From NCBI RefSeq assembly GCF_010728325.1, contig NZ_AP022570.1, forward strand, positions 1,302,001 to 1,366,000: a DNA stretch of 64,000 nt, in the 5' to 3' direction. Shown in pieces: positions 9,777 through 18,953 of this stretch. Position 1 is the stretch's first letter; each line of letters starts with the position of its first letter. Source of the stretch: Mycolicibacterium poriferae (GTDB lineage Bacteria; Actinomycetota; Actinomycetes; Mycobacteriales; Mycobacteriaceae). The position numbers and the translations under genes are program-made. The notes beneath the pieces were generated by a model. It was not told the DNA's origin, did no database searches, and was given only the letters and a program-made list of their open reading frames with translations.

Positions 9777-10568
9777 ATGCGGATCGCTGGCCTGGCAGCA
9801 GCACTCGTCGTCGTCGCCACGGCGCTGGGCCCGACCTCGCCGGCCTCGGCCTCGGCGACGTCGTTCTGCGGCGAACTCGGCGGAACCTGGAACGGCCAGT
9901 ACTGTCACACCACAGTCCAGTCCGACCGAAACGCGGTGCGTGACATCAAGGTCGCGATCCCCACCGAACTGATCGACCACCCTGCTGTCGGCCCAGTGCT
10001 GCGCGATTATCTGGCCACGCTCGTCGGCAATTGGCGCACCGTCGGCACGCGCATGGTCGCCGACAGCTTCGGTGAGGGCAACTATCAGGTGTTCCGCCAC
10101 GGGGACGCGCTGTCGCTGGTCTACCGCGAGACCTACCACGCCGACGGCCCCGACTTCAACAACGCCTACCGGACCTTCACCTTCGACATGGCCCGTGGCA
10201 CCAGGCTTCAACTCGCCGATCTCATGAAACCCGGGGTTGATCCGCTGACAGCGATTCCGCCACTCGCGCACCCCTACATCGTTGCGGCCCTCGACGCGGC
10301 CCCGCCGCCGCATCAGCCGGGCAGCTACCCGTTCGTCGCCGAGCGCTGGACGCCCGACAAGGTGTACTCGGGCGGTTACAAGGCCTGGGCCCTGACCCCC
10401 GATCAGCTGATGATCTACATGCCGGACTATCCGGTCGGACGTGACTCACCCACCGATTTCACGCCGGGGGTGATGCAGTGGTCGATGGACGGGGGGACGG
10501 TGCAGGCGCGAATTCCGCTCGCCGCGCTCGCCCCGATCCTGCGTCCCGAGTTCGGCGGTACGCCGTGA
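9777..10568 (+). CDS. exported mannan-binding/DUF3298-like protein
   Basis: 263-residue exported protein. Residues 1-26 form a signal peptide ending in Ala-rich ASASA. A Cys motif (FCGELGGTWNGQYCH) near residues 31-45 resembles the short mannan-binding module seen in mycobacterial exported proteins. The remainder has the pattern of DUF3298/RsiV-like domains (a YRETYHADG strand and an LADLMKPG element). It lies 17 bases after the Mam gene and shares a GTGA overlap with the next gene, so it belongs to the operon. A wall-facing accessory of the transporter is plausible but inferred. Confidence 0.72.
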   Translation: MRIAGLAAALVVVATALGPTSPASASATSFCGELGGTWNGQYCHTTVQSDRNAVRDIKVAIPTELIDHPAVGPVLRDYLATLVGNWRTVGTRMVADSFGEGNYQVFRHGDALSLVYRETYHADGPDFNNAYRTFTFDMARGTRLQLADLMKPGVDPLTAIPPLAHPYIVAALDAAPPPHQPGSYPFVAERWTPDKVYSGGYKAWALTPDQLMIYMPDYPVGRDSPTDFTPGVMQWSMDGGTVQARIPLAALAPILRPEFGGTP

Positions 10569-11164
10569 CAATCGGTCGGTTCGTGGTCAAGACCGCCGTC
10601 GTGGCAGTCGTCGCGCTGGTGGCCGCACCGGCCGCGACCGCGCAGCCCGACACCGGAACCGGTACCCCGACGCTGCCGGTGTTCGAGCCTCATCCGTCCG
10701 ACTGGACTCCGGACTACACGCCGTTCCCGTACAACCTGTGGCAGATCAGGGTCACCCCGGAACAGATTGCCGCCGAACGTGACGCGTGCCAATGGTTCAA
10801 CGCCCAATACGATCCGCTGATGGCCGGGGTCTTCGGCTTTCAGGACTTCCTCGGCGACCACGACGACGACTGGGGCGCACCGGGAGTGCAGACCGCCGCG
10901 GCGACGGTTGCGGCCAACCTTGACCAGTCCGCGGCATTCCTGGACCCCCGGGCCCACACGCTGTTCATCACCAACTACCCCGATCAGAGCCAGTATTCAC
11001 CACTGTTCCACGGAGATTCGATCTACCGGTTGTGGTTTCAGTTCACCCAGATCAGCGACAAGATCGCCCGCCGATTGCCGTCCGGGCAGATCAACGCCAA
11101 CGTAGCGACGGCCAACGTGTACGGCACCGCCATCCGGGAGTCGGGGGTGTGTGACGGCGCGTGA
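10565..11164 (+). CDS. exported protein at the end of the mce operon
   Basis: 199-residue protein with a clear signal peptide (about residues 1-27, cleavage near ATAQP). The mature part contains a DACQWFNAQYDPLMAG segment and ends in Cys near the C-terminus. I do not recognise the family. The GTG start overlaps the preceding stop (GTGA), which decides it against a longer upstream frame and places the gene in the mce operon as its last member. It converges on the regulator gene with five bases between the stops. No catalytic motif is evident. Confidence 0.75.
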   Translation: MTIGRFVVKTAVVAVVALVAAPAATAQPDTGTGTPTLPVFEPHPSDWTPDYTPFPYNLWQIRVTPEQIAAERDACQWFNAQYDPLMAGVFGFQDFLGDHDDDWGAPGVQTAAATVAANLDQSAAFLDPRAHTLFITNYPDQSQYSPLFHGDSIYRLWFQFTQISDKIARRLPSGQINANVATANVYGTAIRESGVCDGA

Positions 11165-11169
11165 CGATG

Positions 11170-12417
11170 TCAGGCCGACATTCCGTCGACGGACAGGCCG
11201 CCGCGGCGGCGACATGTGTCGGCACCCAGCAGTGTGACACGCACGAGCGTCCTGACCAGCGTTCGAGTTTCGGCGGAATCGTCGTAGTCGGCCAATCGGC
11301 CCAGATCGACGACCAACGTGAAGGTGGCGTGCACGATGTAGCGCGCCTCCGCCAGCCCCGTTGCGGGCCGGACGTCGGTGACCAACTGCGCCCACCGCTC
11401 CACGGTTGCGCGCTGGATGTTGTGCAGAATCCTGGCGTCGTCGGCAGGCAGGTTGCCCTTCTCGGTGTAGTACAGATAGGCCAGCTCCGGACTCGCGAAG
11501 GACCTGGCGATGTAGGCGTCGACAAGCCTGTCCAGCACGAGGCCCGGATCCGGCTCCGCGGCAAGCGCTTCGGACAGGTCGGCCGAGACCCGGTCGGCGG
11601 CTCGTCGGAAGGCGGCGGACAGTATGTCGGCCTTTCCGGCGAAATAGCGGTAGATGCCCGACGCGGGCATGCCCGCGGCCGCGGCGATATCGGCGATGGT
11701 GGTGTCGTGATATCCGTTCTTGTGGAACAGTTTCAGCGATTCCTGCAGCAGCGCCTCGTACTTCATCCCGAGGCCGGTGTCCGTGGGGAGTTGCGTGGTG
11801 GACGGCTGCGGCGTCGTTGCCGGCTGCTGCGCGGTGGGCAGTTCGGTGTCGAGTATGTCCGACGCGATGGTCGCCAACAGCGCACGAATCTGGCGGGTGC
11901 TCAGTGTGGCGTGGTGGTCGGCGATCGACCCGATCACGCTCAACGCCGCCGACGACAACGTCCACCGCTGCAACGAGGTCAGATCGGGGCGCATCTGCAT
12001 CAACGGACGGTGTAGCCGGCGGTGCACGAGCTTGACCTGCGCGGCCAGCACCGCCCGATCCTGCGCGCGCAGATAGCGCCCCTCCCAACGGAAGGGCCCG
12101 CTGAACGCGCGGTTGGCCAGAGAGGTCTCGATGAGAGCGTCGAGCAGCTGGTGCCGCAGGGCGGTGGGGTCGACGTCCGTCGCGGCGTCGGCGAAGTCGG
12201 TGGCGGCGACGAGTTGTCCGCTCAGCCCGAGGATCGCGTCGCGGAACAGGTCGTATTTGCTTGGGGCGTGGCGGTACAACGCCGCAGCCGAGACGCCGAC
12301 GCGCGCCGCGATCTGCTCCATGCTCACCGCATGGAAGCCCGAGGTGCTGAACGCATCGGAGGCCGCGCGGGCGATTTGCGCCTTCCGGTCGCGAGGACGC
12401 TTCTGGGCCGGCGGCAT
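11170..12417 (-). CDS. tandem-TetR transcriptional regulator, Mce3R-like
   Basis: 415-residue regulator with two complete TetR modules in one chain: the first helix-turn-helix at about residues 26-54 (SMEQIAARVGVSAAALYRH) and a second starting near residue 218 (TIADIAAAAGMPASGIYRYF), joined by a Thr/Pro/Gln-rich linker. This double architecture is the hallmark of Mce3R, which represses the mce3 operon and lipid genes in M. tuberculosis. The ATG at 12417 is preferred because the upstream extension is Arg-rich and unlike the family. Here the gene converges on the 3' end of the operon, whereas mce3R lies upstream in M. tuberculosis, so the target is inferred. Confidence 0.85.
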   Translation of the reverse strand: MPPAQKRPRDRKAQIARAASDAFSTSGFHAVSMEQIAARVGVSAAALYRHAPSKYDLFRDAILGLSGQLVAATDFADAATDVDPTALRHQLLDALIETSLANRAFSGPFRWEGRYLRAQDRAVLAAQVKLVHRRLHRPLMQMRPDLTSLQRWTLSSAALSVIGSIADHHATLSTRQIRALLATIASDILDTELPTAQQPATTPQPSTTQLPTDTGLGMKYEALLQESLKLFHKNGYHDTTIADIAAAAGMPASGIYRYFAGKADILSAAFRRAADRVSADLSEALAAEPDPGLVLDRLVDAYIARSFASPELAYLYYTEKGNLPADDARILHNIQRATVERWAQLVTDVRPATGLAEARYIVHATFTLVVDLGRLADYDDSAETRTLVRTLVRVTLLGADTCRRRGGLSVDGMSA

Positions 12418-12597
12418 GCTGACGAGCCTAGCCTGTCGCCGAAGCCGACAGCGCCGAATCACTTACAACTTGATGACGTCACCACATGGGTCGCTGCGCG
12501 CTTCAAGCCAAATCCGAGTAGGTCAATCGGTATGCCGGGTGCGTTCGTCCATTTGGTCCGCAGTCGAGAACGCTCGTTAACATCACCCATTGACATG

Positions 12598-12626
12598 TTG
12601 ACACATATAACTACTCTTTGTGTCAA
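12598..12626 (+). promoter_or_regulatory. inverted repeat upstream of the DUF2236 oxygenase gene
   Basis: TTGACACA at 12598-12605 and its exact reverse complement TGTGTCAA at 12619-12626 flank a 13-base AT-rich spacer that contains TATAAC. It sits 20 bases before the start at 12646 and is a good candidate operator, possibly for the TetR regulator two genes along or the divergent tandem-TetR protein. Confidence 0.6.
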
Positions 12627-12645
12627 AGCTAGGTCGGGAGGCGCA

Positions 12646-13602
12646 ATGGTCACAGTCGTCGAGAACGCCCCTCAGCACGAGGCCGCCACAGTGCGCCCGG
12701 AGGTGATCTCCGCGTTCCGCAAGCATTCTGGCTCCGTGCTGGGCGGGTTCTTCGGTGCTGCCGCGTTCGACGAGGTCGCGCTCGTCCCAGTCGCTGCCGC
12801 GGTCGACAAGACCGGACGCTTCGCCGCCAACTTCGCCGATCGCGGTGTGCGGAGCGGCTTCTCGACGTTTCTCGCCATCTGGGGCGACGCCGAGGACCGG
12901 GCCGCAGAGGGGGACCGGCTCAAGACGATGCACCGTGACGTCAAGGGCCGGGGCGCAGGCGAGTTCGCCGACGTCCGCTACAGCGCGCTGGACCCGAAGC
13001 TGTGGAACTGGATCGCGGTCAGCGGGTTGATGCTGGTGCTGAACTCGTTCACCCCCTGCACCGGTATTACGATGACCGACGAGGAACGTGAGGTCGCCTA
13101 CCAGCAGCTACTCGGGGCGTTCAGGACGCTCGAACTGCCGAGCAAGAGTGCCAAGTTGCCCGCCACCTACGCCGACGCCGCCGACTACTACGACGCGATG
13201 GTGCGAAACGAACTGAAGGCCAACCCGTTCCTGCGTGGCGTCACCAGAGACCTGACCAGGCTGCCACTGCCGACGCTGGTCCTGCCGCCGTTGCTGCGTA
13301 AAGTGCTCGCACCCGGCTGGTTGGTGGCGCGCCCACTGGCCGGCCGTGTCGTGCTGGTGTGCTCCTTCGGGATCCTGCACCCCGGAGTGCGTGATCTGAC
13401 CGGCTTCCGCTGGCAGGCCCGCCACGACCGTGAGTTCGCATTCTATACGAAGCTGCTGCAGTTGGCCTGGCGGGCGCTGCCGGATCGTCTGCTGCTGATC
13501 CCGTTGGCCCGCAACCGGATCGAATACGAGAAGCTGGTACGCCTGCACCGCTCGGTGGCGCTGGATTCGTTCGCGCCCCCCGTCGGCTGCCCCGCACGCT
13601 GA
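12646..13602 (+). CDS. oxygenase MpaB family protein (DUF2236)
   Basis: 318-residue protein of the MpaB/DUF2236 family. Members bind heme b and include the Lcp rubber oxygenase and the MpaB oxygenase of mycophenolate synthesis; many actinobacterial paralogues have no known substrate. Family-like features are the KTMHRDVKGRG segment near residue 105 and the C-terminal helical region. The ATG at 12646 follows GGGAGG at 12636-12641; the long upstream in-frame extension is antisense to the regulator and rejected. A TetR gene follows after 16 bases, probably in the same unit. Substrate unknown. Confidence 0.8.
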   Translation: MVTVVENAPQHEAATVRPEVISAFRKHSGSVLGGFFGAAAFDEVALVPVAAAVDKTGRFAANFADRGVRSGFSTFLAIWGDAEDRAAEGDRLKTMHRDVKGRGAGEFADVRYSALDPKLWNWIAVSGLMLVLNSFTPCTGITMTDEEREVAYQQLLGAFRTLELPSKSAKLPATYADAADYYDAMVRNELKANPFLRGVTRDLTRLPLPTLVLPPLLRKVLAPGWLVARPLAGRVVLVCSFGILHPGVRDLTGFRWQARHDREFAFYTKLLQLAWRALPDRLLLIPLARNRIEYEKLVRLHRSVALDSFAPPVGCPAR

Positions 13603-13618
13603 CCCGCGGCCCGAGACC

Positions 13619-14206
13619 GTGCGACGCCTGCGCAACACCGACAGCCCCACCGAGCAGGAGGCCGCCATCCTCAAGGCCGCTGCCGAGGAGGTGGCGCTGG
13701 TCGGCGTCGGCCGCCTCAGCATGGACGTCGTCGCCCGCCAGGCCGGGGTGAGCCGCAGCACGCTGTACCGGCGCTTCCCCAGCCGGGATGCGCTGATCAC
13801 CGCGCTGGGCCGGATGACGTTCGACTTCGCGATGGCCCGGCTGCAGACCGTCGGCATCGACGACGGTCCGCAGGCCGCGGCGGTAGCCGCGTTCCGGGAA
13901 GGTGTCCGGCTGCTCACCGGTGAGCCGGTGGTGCGACGCTTTCTACAACTCGACGGCGAGTTCACCGCGACCACCGAGATGCTCGGTGAAGCGCGGTTGT
14001 TTCTCGTCAGCGCCGCGACGGCGATGGCCAGGGCGCTGCGGGCCGCCGGCGCCTCGATGCCCGACGACGACCTGATGGCCGTGGCCGAGGTGCACATCCG
14101 GTTGGCCGCATCGTTGGTGCAGGTGGCCACTCCGGCGCTGGATGTGACCGATGACGACGCGGTCACCCGCTATGCGTGGACGTTCCTGGCGCCGATGGTC
14201 ATATAA
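13619..14206 (+). CDS. TetR family regulator
   Basis: 195-residue TetR-type repressor. The N-terminal helix-turn-helix is at about residues 28-60 (MDVVARQAGVSRSTLYRRF); the C-terminal half is a divergent ligand-binding domain. It starts with GTG 16 bases after the oxygenase gene, so the two are probably co-transcribed, and is followed at once by a perfect palindrome (14210-14223) and then an acyl-CoA synthetase gene. It may control one or both neighbours. Ligand unknown. Confidence 0.85.
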   Translation: MRRLRNTDSPTEQEAAILKAAAEEVALVGVGRLSMDVVARQAGVSRSTLYRRFPSRDALITALGRMTFDFAMARLQTVGIDDGPQAAAVAAFREGVRLLTGEPVVRRFLQLDGEFTATTEMLGEARLFLVSAATAMARALRAAGASMPDDDLMAVAEVHIRLAASLVQVATPALDVTDDDAVTRYAWTFLAPMVI

Positions 14207-14209
14207 CTC

Positions 14210-14223
14210 TGAATGAACATTCA
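14210..14223. promoter_or_regulatory. 14-bp palindrome, candidate TetR operator
   Basis: TGAATG-AA-CATTCA, with perfect 6-bp arms, lies between the TetR stop and the acyl-CoA synthetase start. Its size and symmetry suit a TetR dimer. Which regulator binds is not shown. Confidence 0.5.
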
Positions 14224-14348
14224 CATGTACCGTGATAAACGATCGATGAAATGCACGTAGTGCAAGGGAGCAATTGAACCTGTGAATCACTTCAACGGGA
14301 TTTGGCGAAACCTGTCAGTGGCGTCCGACCGCGTGGCACGCTTCTGAC

Positions 14349-15914
14349 ATGAACCTGCCCGAACCTCGTTTTCTGGATGAACGCGTCGCGCAGTGGGCCG
14401 AGATCAAGCCCGACGCCGAGGCGATGGACTATCTCGACCGGTCCTGGACCTGGTCGCAGTGGAACGACCGCATCCGGCGCCTGGCCGGGGCACTCACCGA
14501 GCGTGGCATCGGCCGCGGCGACGTGGTGGCGTTCCTCGACAAGAATCACCCGGCCTGCGTCGAGCTGACCTATGCCGCTGCGTCTCTCGGTGCGGCGAAC
14601 GCGGTCATCAACTTCCGGCTGGCCGCTGACGAACTCGACTTCGTCCTCAACGACTCCGACGCAAAGCTTCTCGTCGTCGGGGCGGAGTTCGCGCCGGCGA
14701 TCGACAAGATCCGCGATCGGCTCAGCCACATCGAGCACGTCATCACCGTCACCCCGGACGGCGGCGACGGTGACGACTACGAAGCCATGCTGGCCGCCGC
14801 GTCGCCGGTCGACCGCAGCGCCGACGTCGATCCCGGCGACGTGTGCATCATCATGTATTCGTCGGGCACCACCGGCCGGCCCAAGGGGGTGGAGCTCACC
14901 CAGGCCAACCTCATCGCCCACACCGTCAACGCCCATCAGGGTTTCGAGTTCGACGAGGGCGACAAGAACATGGTGTCGATGCCGCTGTTCCACGTCGGCG
15001 GCATGTCCTACGTCCAATTCGGCGTCTACGACGGCATTCCCAGCGTGATGACCCGCGACGTCGACGGCGCAGCGCTGGCCGGTGCCATTCTCAAGGGCGC
15101 CAACCGCACGTTCCTCGTGCCGGCCGTGCTGGCCAAGGTCCTCGAGACGGGAGAGGACGCGGTCAAGCTCTTCGGCGCGCTCAAGACCTACGGCTACGGC
15201 GCCTCACCGATGCCGCTGCCGTTGCTGCGGCAGGCACTGGACGCGTGGCCCGACACCGACTTCGTCCAGGCCTACGGTCTGACCGAGGTGTGCGGGGTGA
15301 TCAGCCAGCTGTTGCCCGACGCGCATCGCGCCGAGGACCACCCCGAGCGGTTGACCAGCGCCGGGACCCTGGTGCCCAATGCCGAGGTGCGGGTCGTCGA
15401 CCCGGACACCCTGGAGGACGTGCCGACCGGGGAGCAGGGTGAGTTGTGGTTCCGCACACCGCAGTTGATGAAGGGATACCACAACCGGCCGGAGGCCACC
15501 GCGGAAGCAATCACACCGGACGGCTGGTTCCGCACCGGCGACATCGGCCGCGTCGACGACGGCGGCTACATCTTCGTCGAGGACCGGCTCAAGGACATGA
15601 TCATCTCCGGCGGCGAGAACATCTATTCGCTCGAGGTCGAGCGGGTGCTGGCCGAGCACGACGCCGTGGTCGACGTCGCGGTCATCGGCGTTCCCGACGA
15701 CAAATGGGGCGAGGTCGTCAAGGCCGTGGTCGTGGTCGAGGGCGAGGCGTCCGAGGCCGAACTGATCGCCCACGCCAGGGAACGGCTGGCAGGCTACAAG
15801 TGCCCCAAGACGGTCGACATCGTCGACGAACTGCCGCGCAACCCCACGGGCAAAGTGCTGAAGAAGGAGCTGCGCAAGCCGCACTGGGAGGGCCGCGACC
15901 GCGCCACGGTCTGA
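14349..15914 (+). CDS. acyl-CoA synthetase / AMP-dependent ligase (FadD family)
   Basis: 521-residue adenylate-forming enzyme expected to activate a fatty or other carboxylic acid to its CoA ester through an acyl-AMP. The AMP-binding P-loop YSSGTTGRPKG is near residue 170, YGLTE near 310, the GWFRTGDIG aspartate and hinge motif (DRLKDMIISGGENIYS) in the last third, and the catalytic Lys in NPTGKVLKK near the end. Length and motif order resemble short FadD proteins such as FadD13. It stands alone after the TetR gene and converges with the SOUL gene four bases on. Substrate chain cannot be read from sequence. Confidence 0.9.
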   Translation: MNLPEPRFLDERVAQWAEIKPDAEAMDYLDRSWTWSQWNDRIRRLAGALTERGIGRGDVVAFLDKNHPACVELTYAAASLGAANAVINFRLAADELDFVLNDSDAKLLVVGAEFAPAIDKIRDRLSHIEHVITVTPDGGDGDDYEAMLAAASPVDRSADVDPGDVCIIMYSSGTTGRPKGVELTQANLIAHTVNAHQGFEFDEGDKNMVSMPLFHVGGMSYVQFGVYDGIPSVMTRDVDGAALAGAILKGANRTFLVPAVLAKVLETGEDAVKLFGALKTYGYGASPMPLPLLRQALDAWPDTDFVQAYGLTEVCGVISQLLPDAHRAEDHPERLTSAGTLVPNAEVRVVDPDTLEDVPTGEQGELWFRTPQLMKGYHNRPEATAEAITPDGWFRTGDIGRVDDGGYIFVEDRLKDMIISGGENIYSLEVERVLAEHDAVVDVAVIGVPDDKWGEVVKAVVVVEGEASEAELIAHARERLAGYKCPKTVDIVDELPRNPTGKVLKKELRKPHWEGRDRATV

Positions 15915-15917
15915 CGC

Positions 15918-16541
15918 TCAGATCGCGACGGTGACCTCGTTACGCCGAAGGAACGGCAGCGTCCACGGCGGATCGTAGAACCACGACGTCGGCTCGCCGG
16001 TGGGTTCTATGCCCTTGTCGCGCAACGTGTTCATCAGCTCCTCGGTCCGCGCGGCCACGGCCTGTGCGCTGCGGTCGCCGGTGAACCGCAGCACGGCGAC
16101 CGTCTCGGCGGGGACGTGTACGAGTCGCACGGTGTCGTCATCGGGGGTGGGCAGCGTCTCCATCGACCACTTCGACGGCATGAAGAACCGCACGGTCCAG
16201 CCCTGCTCGGCGCTGCCGGTCTGGGCCACCGGAGCCGTCATCGCGATGTCGTCACCGCCGGACCGGGCCTGCCCGACCGGCGCGGTCATCGCGATCTCCG
16301 CCTCGCGGTGGTTGCCGCCGAAGATGTAGCCGGCGAGCCGGCGAAAGCCGGTGTTCAGCGCGCCCTGCTTCTCCCCGCTGACGGTGGTCTCCGCAGCGAT
16401 GCGCGGGCCGTACTCGCGGATCTCCACCGCCTCGGTCAGGCTGCGCTTGATGTAGTGCGGCTCCTCCACGGTGCGGATGCCGGCGATGGACAGCGCGGAC
16501 TCGGCGACCTGCCCGACGACCTTGGTGACTTTCTGGAACAC
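15918..16541 (-). CDS. SOUL family heme-binding-like protein
   Basis: 207-residue protein of the SOUL/HBP family. Two repeats of the signature IAMTAPV occur in the middle, with FFMPSKW and the late WFYDPPWTLPFLRRNEV characteristic of the family. Members bind heme or tetrapyrroles in eukaryotes; the bacterial role is unclear. The GTG start at 16541 is preceded by AGGAGG on the minus strand. It is divergent from the FAD oxidoreductase and convergent with the acyl-CoA synthetase. Confidence 0.85.
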   Translation of the reverse strand: MFQKVTKVVGQVAESALSIAGIRTVEEPHYIKRSLTEAVEIREYGPRIAAETTVSGEKQGALNTGFRRLAGYIFGGNHREAEIAMTAPVGQARSGGDDIAMTAPVAQTGSAEQGWTVRFFMPSKWSMETLPTPDDDTVRLVHVPAETVAVLRFTGDRSAQAVAARTEELMNTLRDKGIEPTGEPTSWFYDPPWTLPFLRRNEVTVAI

Positions 16542-16693
16542 AGGACCTCCTCTTCGCAGGGGCTACCCACGCCCGGACACGATGTCACCCGTGATTCGGG
16601 GCCGGCGCACCACCGGATGGGGATCGGCCCGTCACGAGTTGGTCACCGCCGCGCGGCTGTCATAGTGGAGCCGACGGGTAACCATGAGCTGCG

Positions 16694-17941
16694 ATGAGTG
16701 TTGACGACATGGATGTGCTGGTGATCGGTGCCGGGCTGGCCGGCCTGCGGTGCGCGGGTGTGCTCGCCGCAGCCGGCCGCGACGTGCACGTCTGGGAAGC
16801 CTCCGACGGCATCGGCGGCCGGGTCCGCACGGACGTCGTCGACGGGTTCCGCTGCGACCGTGGCTTCCAGGTGCTCAACCCCGCCTACCCCGAGCTGGGG
16901 CGCGCCGTGGACGTCGACGCGCTGCGGCTGCAGCCCTTCGGCGCCGGGGTGGCGGTGCGCCGCGAGCGCGGTTCGACCGTGTGGGTGCATCCGCTGCGGC
17001 TGCCGCAGAAGGTGCCGGCGATGCTGGCCCGCGGCGGGCTCGGGCCCCGAGATGTGCTGGCGGCGGCACGGTGGGTGGCGCCCGCGCTGCGTCCCGGCGC
17101 GCTGAAGTCGGGCGACACCGACACCACCCTGCGCGAGGCACTCGACGCCGCCGGCGTGCGCGGTGAACTCCGCCGCGTGATCGACCGGTTCCTCGCCGGG
17201 GTGCTTCTCGACGACACCGGTGCCACGTCGAATGCGTTCGCGCTGCTGCTGGCCCGCATGTTCGTCCTCGGGGTGCCGTCTCTGCCCGCCGGTGGCATGG
17301 CCGCGCTGCCCGCCGAACTCGCCCGCCTGCTGCATGACCGGATCACGCTGCACCGCAAGGCCGTCGGGATCCGCGCGGACAGCGGTCGGCTCGTCGTCTC
17401 CGATGGCACCGACACAGTGCGTGCCGCACAGGTGGTCATCGCCGCCGATCCCGTGACCGCGGCGGGGCTGGCCGGCCTGCCCGCACCGGACATGCACGGC
17501 GTGGTGACCGACTGGTGGGCCACCGACCAGCCGCAGACCGGGCCGGCGATGCTGTGGGTCGACGGCCGGCCCGCGAATCCCGGACCAGTGCTCAACACCG
17601 CCGTCATCAGCGCCGCCGCACCGACCTACGCGCCGCCCGGGCGCCACCTCATCGCCGCGTCGGCCCTGAAGGCGGCCGACGGCTCCGCCCCCGACGAAGC
17701 CGTGACCCGCCGGCACGCGGCGGCGATCCTCGGCGCCGACGCGTCGGGCTGGGAACTGCTCATCCGCCACGACATCCCGCACGCGCTGCCGGCTCAGCCG
17801 TCTCCGCTGTCGGTGCGGCGCCCGGTCCGCATCCAGGACGGGCTGTGGGTGTGCGGCGATCACCGCGACACCGCCTCGATCCAGGGAGCCCTGGTCAGCG
17901 GCCGCCGCGCAGCCGAGGCCGTGCTGGCGGGCGCCGGGTGA
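16694..17941 (+). CDS. FAD-dependent oxidoreductase (amine oxidase / phytoene desaturase-like)
   Basis: 415-residue flavoprotein. The N-terminal Rossmann fold has VLVIGAGLAGLRCAG (about residues 8-22), followed by the GGRVRT motif of the flavin amine oxidase superfamily and a C-terminal FAD-contacting segment (LWVCGDHRDTASIQGALVSG). Its GTGA overlap with menC puts both in one transcript, so a role in quinone or isoprenoid chemistry is possible, but no specific substrate can be named. Similar proteins include protoporphyrinogen oxidase-like and carotenoid desaturase-like enzymes. Confidence 0.8.
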   Translation: MSVDDMDVLVIGAGLAGLRCAGVLAAAGRDVHVWEASDGIGGRVRTDVVDGFRCDRGFQVLNPAYPELGRAVDVDALRLQPFGAGVAVRRERGSTVWVHPLRLPQKVPAMLARGGLGPRDVLAAARWVAPALRPGALKSGDTDTTLREALDAAGVRGELRRVIDRFLAGVLLDDTGATSNAFALLLARMFVLGVPSLPAGGMAALPAELARLLHDRITLHRKAVGIRADSGRLVVSDGTDTVRAAQVVIAADPVTAAGLAGLPAPDMHGVVTDWWATDQPQTGPAMLWVDGRPANPGPVLNTAVISAAAPTYAPPGRHLIAASALKAADGSAPDEAVTRRHAAAILGADASGWELLIRHDIPHALPAQPSPLSVRRPVRIQDGLWVCGDHRDTASIQGALVSGRRAAEAVLAGAG

Positions 17942-18900
17942 CCCGTCCCGAGCTGTCGGATGTGCTGGACCGGCTGCACGTCGTCGCGCTGCCCATGCGG
18001 GTGCGGTTCCGGGGGATCACCACCCGTGAGATCGCGCTGATCGACGGCCCGGCGGGGTGGGGCGAGTTCGGGGCATTCCCTGAGTACGGCCCGCCCGAGG
18101 CGGCGCATTGGCTGGCCGCCGGCCTCGACGCCGCCTATCGGCCGCTGCCGCCGGTGCGCCACACCAGCATCCCGATCAATGCCACGGTGCCGGCCGTGCC
18201 CGCCGCCGCGGTGGCCGACGTGCTCGCCCGGTTCCCCGGTGCGCGCACCGCGAAGGTGAAGGTCGCTGAACCCGGCCAGTCGCTGGCCGACGACGTTGCC
18301 CGGGTCACCGCGGTGCGGGCGCTGGTGCCGACCGTGCGGGTGGACGCCAACGGTGGTTGGAGCGTCGACGAGGCGGTGACCGCCGCGCGGGCGCTGACCG
18401 CCGACGGCCCGCTGGAGTACCTCGAACAGCCGTGTGCGACGGTGCCCGAACTCGCCGAGGTCCGTCGCCGCGTGCAGGTGCCGGTGGCCGCCGACGAGAG
18501 CATCCGCAAGGCCGATGATCCGCTGCACGTGGTGCGCAGCCGAGCCGCCGACATCGCGGTGCTCAAAGTGGCTCCGCTGGGTGGGGTGCGGGCCATGCTG
18601 GCCGTCGCCGAGCAGATCGACATCCCGATCGTGGTGTCCAGCGCCCTGGACTCGGCGGTGGGCATCGGGATCGGTCTGGTCGCGGCGGGGTGTCTGCCGT
18701 CGTTACCGCACGCGTGCGGGCTCGGCACCGGAGGGCTGTTCGTCGACGACGTCGTCGAGACGGTCGCGCCGGTCGACGGTGAGCTGCCCGCGGCGGCCGT
18801 GGTCCCCGACCCGGCGCGGGTGGCCGCCCTCGCTGCGGCTCCCGAGCGCGCCCGGTGGTGGATCGACCGGATCCGGGACTGCTGGCCGCTGCTGTCCTGA
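17938..18900 (+). CDS. menC: o-succinylbenzoate synthase
   Basis: MenC dehydrates SHCHC to o-succinylbenzoate in menaquinone synthesis. The 320-residue product belongs to the enolase superfamily: catalytic Lys in AKVKVAEPG, metal ligands in VDANGG, EQPCA and ADES, and the second catalytic Lys in VLKVAPLGG. The GTG at 17938 overlaps the preceding stop and gives the usual length (the M. tuberculosis orthologue is Rv0553). It is followed by the DJ-1 genes, a BpoC-like hydrolase and menD. Confidence 0.93.
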   Translation: MTRPELSDVLDRLHVVALPMRVRFRGITTREIALIDGPAGWGEFGAFPEYGPPEAAHWLAAGLDAAYRPLPPVRHTSIPINATVPAVPAAAVADVLARFPGARTAKVKVAEPGQSLADDVARVTAVRALVPTVRVDANGGWSVDEAVTAARALTADGPLEYLEQPCATVPELAEVRRRVQVPVAADESIRKADDPLHVVRSRAADIAVLKVAPLGGVRAMLAVAEQIDIPIVVSSALDSAVGIGIGLVAAGCLPSLPHACGLGTGGLFVDDVVETVAPVDGELPAAAVVPDPARVAALAAAPERARWWIDRIRDCWPLLS

Positions 18901-18953
18901 TCTGTGGGGTGCATGGCCTGGACGCCACGACGGCGGTGGCCAACACTGGGTTC

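Noticed and set aside
12022..12645. N-terminal extension of the DUF2236 oxygenase
   Set aside because: The extension is antisense to the tandem TetR gene and unlike the family; ATG 12646 has a ribosome site.
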